This document shows positions 1 through 5,696 of a stretch of 8,847 nt of DNA, piece by piece; within the stretch, counting starts at the first letter, position 1, and the number at the start of each line of letters is the position of its first letter. The position numbers and the translations under genes were made by a program. Source of the stretch: Steroidobacteraceae bacterium (GTDB lineage: Bacteria > Pseudomonadota > Gammaproteobacteria > Steroidobacterales > Steroidobacteraceae); contig JABEVI010000292.1 in assembly GCA_013044085.1 (NCBI GenBank), positions 1 to 8,847 of the forward strand. The letters are read 5' to 3'. Below the pieces are notes generated by a model. It was not told the DNA's origin and did no database searches. It was given only the letters and a program-made list of their open reading frames with translations.

Positions 1-159
1 CGAGATCACCGCGGCGGGGATCGAAGTGGCGAAGGTCAGGCCCGCCTTCAAGCCGAAGTACACGTTCGCCGCCGTGAACACGACCGTGATCAGGGCGCCG
101 AGCACGATGCCTCGGAAGCTGAGCTCCCGGTTCCCCGGCTCGCGGCGGCTCGCGCTCAT
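1..159 (-). CDS. OPT-family oligopeptide transporter, N-terminal fragment
   Basis: This is the first 53 codons of a gene that continues past the left edge. The product begins MSASRREPGNRELSF, a short polar cytoplasmic lead. From about residue 17 comes a hydrophobic first membrane segment containing LGALITVVFTAANVYFGLKA and then GLTFATSIPAAVIS. That block (GALxTxxFTAANVYxGLKxGLTFAxSIPAAVIS) is the well-known start of bacterial OPT transporters, inner-membrane secondary carriers of about 600-700 residues for oligopeptides or metal-peptide chelates. The start is the ATG at 157-159; a GGAG ribosome-binding site (CTCC on the plus strand, 170-173) sits 10 bases before it. The gene begins only 31 bases after the stop of the TPR-sulfotransferase on the same strand, so the two probably form one transcript. 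Family assignment is firm for such a short piece; the substrate cannot be read from it. Confidence 0.86.
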   Translation of the reverse strand, partial: MSASRREPGNRELSFRGIVLGALITVVFTAANVYFGLKAGLTFATSIPAAVIS

Positions 160-169
160 GCGCTCTGGT

Positions 170-173
170 CTCC
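170..173 (-). promoter_or_regulatory. Ribosome-binding site of the OPT transporter
   Basis: GGAG on the minus strand, 10 bases upstream of the ATG at 157-159. It lies inside the 31-base gap after the sulfotransferase stop codon. It supports this start and independent initiation of the second gene of the likely operon. Confidence 0.6.
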
Positions 174-190
174 GCGCATCCGGATCAATC

Positions 191-2104
191 CTAGGTGGAC
201 CGCGGATCCGCGCCGGCCAAGGGACCGAGCGCTTCCTTAAGTGGCCCGAGCCAGGGCTCGAAGTGACGCCACTGATCGAGACCTTCGCGGTTGATCGGCC
301 GGCGCACCTGTTCGGAACTCACCGTGCGCACCGCGCGCTCGGTCTTGTGGAATTCGAGGCACGCCGGCTCGAAGGACAATCCGCAGAAATCGAGCAAGCG
401 CCGCACGGTGGCCTCAAAGTCGTTCACCGTGTCCGCATGCCACACGCGAAGGACCTTGCCCGGCAGCACGCGATCCCAGTGCGCCATCAGCCGCACGTAA
501 CTGCGGTAATAATGGCCGACGTCCCGCAGCCCGTAGCTGAACTCCTGGCCGTTGCCGAACAGCTGCTTGAAATTGCTGAAGCAGCACGCCATCGCGTCAC
601 GCCGCGCATCGATGATCTTCGCGTTCGGCAAGATGAGGTGGATGAAGCCGACGTCCAGGAAATTGCCCGGCATCTTGTCGATGAAGAACCGCGCCTTTTC
701 GCGGTAGACCTGGGTCTCCTCGAGGTAGATCTCCCCCAGGCGCCGCCACTCGTCCGGACGCAGTTCCGTCAGCAATTGGGCATAGCGGTCCCGCTCCTCG
801 GGTCGGCGCGGGCGGAACTGCTTGACCAGCCGAGGGATCTCCGGCAATTCCAGCGTGCCATCGACCTGCGAGTGCGATGCGAGGATCTGCTCCAGCAGCG
901 TCGATCCCGCGCGGGGCATCCCGACGATGAAGATCGGATCAGGGCGCGGGCATCCGACGCCCCGGCGAGCGGCGAAGAACTCAGGCGTGAACAGCGTCTC
1001 CCGAATCCCGCAGCTTTGCTCGACGGCCTCCGGATTGTAGTGCGTCGCGGCGCGCCGCAGCTTGTTGCCCTGCGAGTAGCAGTGGAAGGACTCCTCGTAT
1101 TGACGGCGATCCTCGAGCGCTTTGCCCAGCGCGAAGCAGACCGCGATGTGCTGCGGCGTGGCCTGCGGATCCGCCGCGATCGTTCGCATCGCGGCGAGGT
1201 CCTCGTCGCTGAACCGGTAGGTCTTCAGGTCGGCGAGCGCCGTGTACGCCGATCCGACGCTGTCTTTCAGGCGCATCAAGCTTCGGAAAACGGCGACGGA
1301 TTCCTCCGTCTTGCCCTGGTTGCGCAGCGCGAGTCCGATCGCGAATTCCAGCTCCCGATCCTCGGGCGTCTCGGCGAGCAGCTGCCGATACACCGCGAGG
1401 GCCTCCTCGAACCGACCCAGCCCATCGCACGCGCCCGCGTACAGCAGCCGGAGCTTGCGCTCCTTCGGAAACAGCGCCAACAGCCGCTCGGCCTGCAGCA
1501 GCGCCGGATAGAACCGCCGCCGCTGCTTGAAGATCATCCCGAGTTCGTAACGCGCTTCGTGGTAGTCGGGATTGCGGTCGAGGATCGCTTCGAGCAACAA
1601 CTCGGCGTCGTCGAAGTTCTTGCGGTCGGAGCAGATCTGCGCGAGCAGTCGCATCCCGTCGAGGTGCGCGCCGTGACGGGTCAGATACCCCCGGATGATC
1701 GACTCCGCGCCGTCGAGATCGCCTTCGCTGAGGCGGCTCGATCCCTCGACGAGTTCGGGCGGTAGAGCCTCGAGCTTCGCGAGCGCCGCGGCAGCCCCAT
1801 CCACGTCCTCAGGGTGGGCCGAAATGCGGGCGAAACCGGCGAGTGCGCGCCACGCGTCCGGCAGCGCGTCGTTGAGTTCGACCGCGCGCCGATAGGCCGC
1901 GGCCGCTGCCACGCGATCGCCGGCCGCAGCGAGGCACGCGGCGCGCTCCTGCCAAAGCATGCCCGATGCCGGATGACTCGCCGCCAGCTCCTCGATGCGC
2001 CGCAAAGCCGCCGCGTGATCGCCGGATCGGCGCAGCGCGCACGCGTGCGCGATCGCCCCGCGCAAGGCGTCGAAGGAATTCGGCGGGGTGGCGTTGGCGG
2101 CCAT
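191..2104 (-). CDS. TPR-repeat sulfotransferase family protein
   Basis: A 637-residue protein, normal length for the TPR-sulfotransferase family, with no signal peptide, so probably cytosolic. Residues about 15-350 form TPR helix pairs, for example around 49-82, 148-181, 182-215, 218-249 and 252-282 (AYRRAVELNDALP, ALAVYRQLLAETPED). The catalytic domain covers about 389-620. FIVGMPRAGSTLLEQ at 392-406 is the 5'-phosphosulfate loop that binds PAPS. IDARRDAMACCFSNFKQLF, from about 498, matches the 3'-phosphate-binding region. The C-terminal motif VSSEQVRRPINREGLDQW is typical of the family. Such enzymes move sulfate from PAPS to a hydroxyl or amine; the TPR part presumably holds the acceptor, which is unknown. 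One oddity: where relatives usually have a Tyr-Glu pair (YEDLV-like), this one reads WHADTV at 555-560. The ATG at 2102-2104 has no clear Shine-Dalgarno but has a -10-like box exactly 7 bases upstream. The gene follows the receptor's terminator and precedes the OPT gene. Confidence 0.93.
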   Translation of the reverse strand: MAANATPPNSFDALRGAIAHACALRRSGDHAAALRRIEELAASHPASGMLWQERAACLAAAGDRVAAAAAYRRAVELNDALPDAWRALAGFARISAHPEDVDGAAAALAKLEALPPELVEGSSRLSEGDLDGAESIIRGYLTRHGAHLDGMRLLAQICSDRKNFDDAELLLEAILDRNPDYHEARYELGMIFKQRRRFYPALLQAERLLALFPKERKLRLLYAGACDGLGRFEEALAVYRQLLAETPEDRELEFAIGLALRNQGKTEESVAVFRSLMRLKDSVGSAYTALADLKTYRFSDEDLAAMRTIAADPQATPQHIAVCFALGKALEDRRQYEESFHCYSQGNKLRRAATHYNPEAVEQSCGIRETLFTPEFFAARRGVGCPRPDPIFIVGMPRAGSTLLEQILASHSQVDGTLELPEIPRLVKQFRPRRPEERDRYAQLLTELRPDEWRRLGEIYLEETQVYREKARFFIDKMPGNFLDVGFIHLILPNAKIIDARRDAMACCFSNFKQLFGNGQEFSYGLRDVGHYYRSYVRLMAHWDRVLPGKVLRVWHADTVNDFEATVRRLLDFCGLSFEPACLEFHKTERAVRTVSSEQVRRPINREGLDQWRHFEPWLGPLKEALGPLAGADPRST

Positions 2105-2111
2105 GCCCGAC

Positions 2112-2141
2112 AGGATAAGCCACGCCGGAGCCTCGCGTCAC
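2112..2141 (-). promoter_or_regulatory. Possible leaderless promoter of the sulfotransferase gene
   Basis: On the minus strand, TATCCT (2112-2117) matches the -10 consensus at 4 of 6 positions, and GTGACG (2136-2141) is a weak -35 with an 18-base spacer. The -10 ends 7 bases before the ATG, so transcription would start at the A of the start codon. No Shine-Dalgarno is visible in this stretch. This is an inference from spacing and is weak on its own. Confidence 0.3.
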
Positions 2142-2168
2142 GCCGCGCGCGTCAAGTTACACGGATAG

Positions 2169-2206
2169 AAAAACGCCCCCTCGCCGCCGAAGCGGCGAGG
2201 GGGCGT
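2169..2206 (-). terminator. Intrinsic terminator of the TonB-dependent receptor gene
   Basis: A perfect 15-base-pair stem (2173-2187 with 2192-2206) closes a 4-base loop. Read on the minus strand the stem is followed at once by a run of T (complement of the A run at 2169-2173). It lies 35 bases after the receptor's stop codon in the direction of transcription. The polarity of the T run assigns it to the minus strand. It should largely uncouple the receptor from the sulfotransferase gene downstream. Confidence 0.88.
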
Positions 2207-2240
2207 GAGACCCATCAGAAACCGATGGATAAAACTCGGC

Positions 2241-5200
2241 TTAGAAGTCCGCCTTCAGGTTCATGAAGATATACCGACCGAGCGTGTCATACACCTGCGG
2301 ATAGGTGTTGCCGTTGAAGAACGGCGCCGGCAACGAACTGGTCGGCAGGATCGGCGGATCCTTGTCCAGCACGTTGTTCACGCCGACAAGCATGTGGACG
2401 CCCCTCACAAGCTCGTAGCTCACGACGAGATCGAGGTAATCGCGGCTGCCGGTCCACTGGACGGCCTTCTGGAAGCTCGAGGCGAGCAACGGCGACGGAC
2501 TCGCGGAATCAATCTCCGTGTTCCCGAAATGCCGCCAGCGCACGGTCAAATCGAGGCTACGCACTGGCGTCTCCCAGGTCGCTGTCAACGTGTGCCGCCA
2601 TTTCGGCATCGGATTGCCGCAAGTGCCACCGAAGTAGCCGGCGCAGTTGTACGTCCCCGAACCCGGGTACGGCTCGGTGATGAACGAGTAGACATAGGTC
2701 CCATTCAACGCGTAGTCCACCGCACCGAAGCGTCCGAGGCGCTCGCGGTAATGCACCGCGAGGTCCGTGCCGCGCTCCTGCAGATATCCGAGGTTCCTGG
2801 TCGGATCGTTCACGTAGCCGCCCTGCGACAGCCAGATCGAGCCAGACCCGTCACGGTGCACGAGATTGCAGAAGAACGGGTTGTTGTTGATGATGCACTG
2901 ATTCACGATCAAGTTCGCGCCGTAGCTCCCGATCACGTTGTTGATCTTGATGTCGTAGTAGTCGAGCGTCGCACTGAGCGTCGGCACGAAGGTCGGGGTG
3001 AACACCACGCCGAAGGTGTAGGTGTCCGCCTTCTCAGGACTCAGCTGCGGATTGCCGCCGATCAGGCCGTTGTACTGGCCCGCCGGGTTGCCCGCGACAC
3101 CGATCGCGCCGAACTGCGATGCGGTCACGCCGTGCGCAAGGCACGAGGCCTTACGCGCCGCGAGTGCCGCCCCGGTCAGGTAGCTCGGCGGCGAGCCGAA
3201 TCCGGTGGTTGCGCAAGGATCAGCGCTGCCGTCCAAGGCGACGTGGTTCTCGGCGAACAGTTCGCCGAGGTTCGGCGCCCGCACCGCGCGGTTGTAGCCG
3301 CCGCGGAAACGGAAGTCGGACGTCGGCGACCAGTCGGCCTCGATCTTGTACGTGCTGGTGGTCGGGCCGTAGTCGTACTTCGAGTAACGGTAGCCGGGGT
3401 TGATCGAAATTTCCTTCGCGAAGCGCTTATCCTGCACCAACGGCAGACGCATTTCGATGAAGCCTTCCTTCACACCGAACCCGGCGCTGAGCGGGGTAAT
3501 CGCACCGCCCTGGCCCGCGAGGTCACCGGTCAAGAACTCCTGGTCCGGCCGCAAGGTTACGAACTCCTCGCGGTACTCGGCGCCGAAGTTGGTCACGAGG
3601 CCATCTCGAGCCGACGGCATCTTGATGCCCGCCGAGGTGCCGTCGTAGGTAAAGTCAGCGTGGTACACACGCTCCTCGGTCCGGCCTTGCTCCGAGCCCG
3701 GGGTCGTGATGTACGCGACCGACGCGGCGGTCGGGCCGCCGGTAGCATTGGTGTACTGGCTGGAGTACGGGGTGCCCAAGCCCCAGATGTCGTACGGCAC
3801 GCAGCCCGGCGCGCCGTTCGCGCCGTTCGCGTTCGCGCCGCAGATCACCTGGCCGGTCGTTGGGTCGACGACCGCGTTCAGCGCGTAGGTGATCCGCTGC
3901 TTCGAGACGTCGTTCTGGTAGTTCTCCTGCAGCAACGTCACGCCTTCCTGCGCGTACACGTTGTAGGTCAGGTTGTCGGTGAGGTTGCCTTTGCTGCCGA
4001 TCACCATCCGGAACGAGGTGTGGTTCAGGTGATCCTGACGGTTGCCTCCCTCGATGTTGCGTCGGCCGAACAGCACCGACGCATTGCCCGTGTTCTGGCC
4101 CGCGCCGCACAAGGTCGTCTGTTCCTGTGCCGACAGCAGCGGGTTGTTGCAGTTCACCGTCCAGCCGCCGTCCGGCAAGCCGGTGACCGGATTGACGCCG
4201 AGACCCGAGGTCAGGAACGCACCGCTCGGCGCGATCTGCGCGACCGTGTGGTCCGTCATCATCATCAACGAGCTGTAGACCTGGTGGTTCTGGTCGATGT
4301 TGTAATGTGCGAAATACCCGCCGTTCCAGCGCTCATCCGGCCGGATGTAATAGTTCAACGCGCCGTAGTTGAAGTGGTGGATGCCCGGCACGATCTGCCC
4401 CGTGGCCGGATCGACGGTACCGAAGATCGAGGGCCCGGTGAAGTAGCCATTCGCTCCCGGTGGGTTCGTGAAGAAGAAGCCGCCGGTCGCCGAGGTGCTC
4501 GAACCGGAGCACACGACCTTGCCTCCGCTGGTCGCGAGCGTGCAGCGGCTGAAATCGCGCGAGTCCTGTACCACGGGATTGGTGCGGCGGTAGGTGAGGT
4601 AGGCCGTCGCGTTGCCTTTGCCGCCCGCGAAGTCGCTGCCCATGATGAAGCTAATGTCCTTTTCCGCGCCGTCCATCACCGAACTCGGCGCCGAGCCGTA
4701 GCCGGCGGCCGGCGAGAACCCACCGTAGCCATCGTGCTGGCTGTGCTGGAACGCCGAGGCGTTCGCGTCGATCTCGAAGCCCTGGAAGTGGTCCTTCATG
4801 ATGAAGTTGACCACGCCCGCGACAGCGTCCGCGCCGTACACCGAGGAGGCGCCGCCCGTCAGCACATCGACGCGCTCGACCAGCGCCGTCGGGATGTTGT
4901 TGATGTCGGCAGTGTTGTCGCCGGTGGCCGGGTCGCCGGGCATCAAGCGCTGGCCGTTGACCAGCACCAAGGTGCGCTGGGGGCCGAGGCCGCGCAGGTC
5001 GACCGTGGCGGTACCGCTCGCGCCGTTAGACGCACTGGAGCCCTGATCTGCGAGCACCTGGGGCAGTTGGTTCAGCACGTCCTCGACGGAGGTCGCGCCG
5101 AGCTGCGTGATAGCCTTGGAACTCACCGAGATCACCGGGCTAATCGAGTGCAAGCCCGGAATGTTGATGCGCGACCCGGTGACCACCACTTCTTGGAGCG

Positions 5201-5411
5201 CATTATCGGCAAGCAAGGTCGATCCGTTCGAGGCGGCCGTTCCCTTAGCCGGCTCTTGGGTTTGCGCGAGCAAGTGTCGAGCCGGCGGTCCCGCGGAGAC
5301 ATTCTTCGCAGAGTCGGCGTTCGCCGACGCCACCGGCAGTGCGACCGACGCCACTGCAGCATTGGCGAGCGCAAGTCGAATGGCTTGCTGCAGGAAGTGA
5401 TTTTTTCCCAT
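2241..5411 (-). CDS. TonB-dependent outer-membrane receptor
   Basis: A 1056-residue outer-membrane active transporter, energised by TonB-ExbBD. Residues 1-30 or 1-32 form a signal peptide (hydrophobic stretch 13-28, cleavage likely after ASA or ANA). There is no STN signalling domain; a polar linker leads to a TonB-box-like LQEVVVTGSR at 72-81. The plug spans about 85-205 and contains VEDVLNQLPQVL, VDLRGLGPQRTLVLVNGQRL and VLTGGASSVYGADAVAGVVN. The barrel follows, with the family signatures RAVRAPNLGELF (708-719) and GNPQLSPEKADTYTFG (786-801), and ends in a phenylalanine-terminated strand (YIFMNLKADF), as needed for BAM assembly. All 12 cysteines fall in six close pairs in loop-like regions of the barrel. 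The start at 5409-5411 has GGGAG 8 bases upstream. Plug style matches the large receptor subfamily expanded in Xanthomonas, Caulobacter and sphingomonads, where ligands are mostly unknown. It is divergent from the TPR-oxygenase gene and closed by its own terminator. It lacks features that would prove a siderophore, sugar or peptide ligand. Confidence 0.96.
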   Translation of the reverse strand: MGKNHFLQQAIRLALANAAVASVALPVASANADSAKNVSAGPPARHLLAQTQEPAKGTAASNGSTLLADNALQEVVVTGSRINIPGLHSISPVISVSSKAITQLGATSVEDVLNQLPQVLADQGSSASNGASGTATVDLRGLGPQRTLVLVNGQRLMPGDPATGDNTADINNIPTALVERVDVLTGGASSVYGADAVAGVVNFIMKDHFQGFEIDANASAFQHSQHDGYGGFSPAAGYGSAPSSVMDGAEKDISFIMGSDFAGGKGNATAYLTYRRTNPVVQDSRDFSRCTLATSGGKVVCSGSSTSATGGFFFTNPPGANGYFTGPSIFGTVDPATGQIVPGIHHFNYGALNYYIRPDERWNGGYFAHYNIDQNHQVYSSLMMMTDHTVAQIAPSGAFLTSGLGVNPVTGLPDGGWTVNCNNPLLSAQEQTTLCGAGQNTGNASVLFGRRNIEGGNRQDHLNHTSFRMVIGSKGNLTDNLTYNVYAQEGVTLLQENYQNDVSKQRITYALNAVVDPTTGQVICGANANGANGAPGCVPYDIWGLGTPYSSQYTNATGGPTAASVAYITTPGSEQGRTEERVYHADFTYDGTSAGIKMPSARDGLVTNFGAEYREEFVTLRPDQEFLTGDLAGQGGAITPLSAGFGVKEGFIEMRLPLVQDKRFAKEISINPGYRYSKYDYGPTTSTYKIEADWSPTSDFRFRGGYNRAVRAPNLGELFAENHVALDGSADPCATTGFGSPPSYLTGAALAARKASCLAHGVTASQFGAIGVAGNPAGQYNGLIGGNPQLSPEKADTYTFGVVFTPTFVPTLSATLDYYDIKINNVIGSYGANLIVNQCIINNNPFFCNLVHRDGSGSIWLSQGGYVNDPTRNLGYLQERGTDLAVHYRERLGRFGAVDYALNGTYVYSFITEPYPGSGTYNCAGYFGGTCGNPMPKWRHTLTATWETPVRSLDLTVRWRHFGNTEIDSASPSPLLASSFQKAVQWTGSRDYLDLVVSYELVRGVHMLVGVNNVLDKDPPILPTSSLPAPFFNGNTYPQVYDTLGRYIFMNLKADF
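3811..3840. repeat. Short near-tandem repeat inside the receptor gene
   Basis: GCGCCGTTC occurs twice in a row (3811-3828), followed by GCGTTC and GCGCCG, a degenerate continuation. On the coding strand it encodes an Asn-Gly-Ala-rich run (ANANGANGAPG, about residues 526-536) between the cysteines at 524 and 537, probably an extracellular loop. Slippage could change loop length by three residues without breaking the frame. Confidence 0.55.
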
Positions 5412-5419
5412 TTAGTGTT

Positions 5420-5424
5420 CTCCC
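5420..5424 (-). promoter_or_regulatory. Ribosome-binding site of the TonB-dependent receptor
   Basis: GGGAG on the minus strand, 8 bases before the ATG at 5409-5411. It is a good match and fixes the start that also gives a proper signal peptide. Confidence 0.75.
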
Positions 5425-5495
5425 AAGCGATGTTATGAAAAGCCGTCTCGTCGCCACATGGTGCCAAAACGCAACAAGACTTATCGATAGGTGTA

Positions 5496-5524
5496 AGATT
5501 AGGTTCTGCGACGGTTGTTGTAAA
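5496..5524 (-). promoter_or_regulatory. Sigma70-like promoter of the receptor gene
   Basis: On the minus strand, TTTACA (5519-5524, 5 of 6 to the -35 consensus) is followed after exactly 17 bases by TAATCT (5496-5501), which keeps the key TA at the start and T at the end of a -10 box. Transcription would start near 5489, giving an untranslated leader of roughly 77 bases. The box match is moderate and there is no experimental support. Confidence 0.45.
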
Positions 5525-5696
5525 GAGCCATCGTGCATGCCATTGTGGCCCGACTGCGTAGAGGCTCGAGGCCGGATCGGCCGACTCCGGTCGAACGAGC
5601 ACGGGCGGCATTCGGCAGCGGATTGAGGATTGTTGCGCCTTTACAACGGATCAGCATGCGTCAGCGCCTAATTCGGCGAGCAGAGCAATCGCCGAC

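Larger units (their letters stand above)
5412..5696. promoter_or_regulatory. Divergent intergenic regulatory region
   Basis: This 285-base stretch separates the receptor (minus) from the TPR-oxygenase (plus), and its left half is visibly richer in A and T than the flanking genes. It holds the receptor promoter and ribosome-binding site and a perfect 9-base inverted repeat (GTTGTAAAG at 5517-5525, CTTTACAAC at 5639-5647). The left arm overlaps the receptor's -35 box. For the oxygenase gene I see TTTACA at 5640-5645 as a possible -35 but no convincing -10 at normal spacing, and no good Shine-Dalgarno. No tRNA, riboswitch or terminator is apparent. Confidence 0.6.

Noticed and set aside
26..1765. 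A 579-codon open frame on the plus strand
   Set aside because: It is antisense to the sulfotransferase and the OPT start; low-complexity Arg/Leu/Glu composition and no recognisable motif.
2205..5438. A 1077-codon open frame on the plus strand
   Set aside because: It lies exactly antisense to the receptor gene. The translation is Arg/Val/His-rich with no domain, while the minus-strand frame has signal peptide, plug and barrel motifs. It is a shadow of high-GC codon use.
5132..5611. Minus-strand open frames overlapping the receptor's 5' end and promoter
   Set aside because: They run out of frame through the receptor's signal-peptide and plug region, lack ribosome-binding sites, and encode no recognisable domain.
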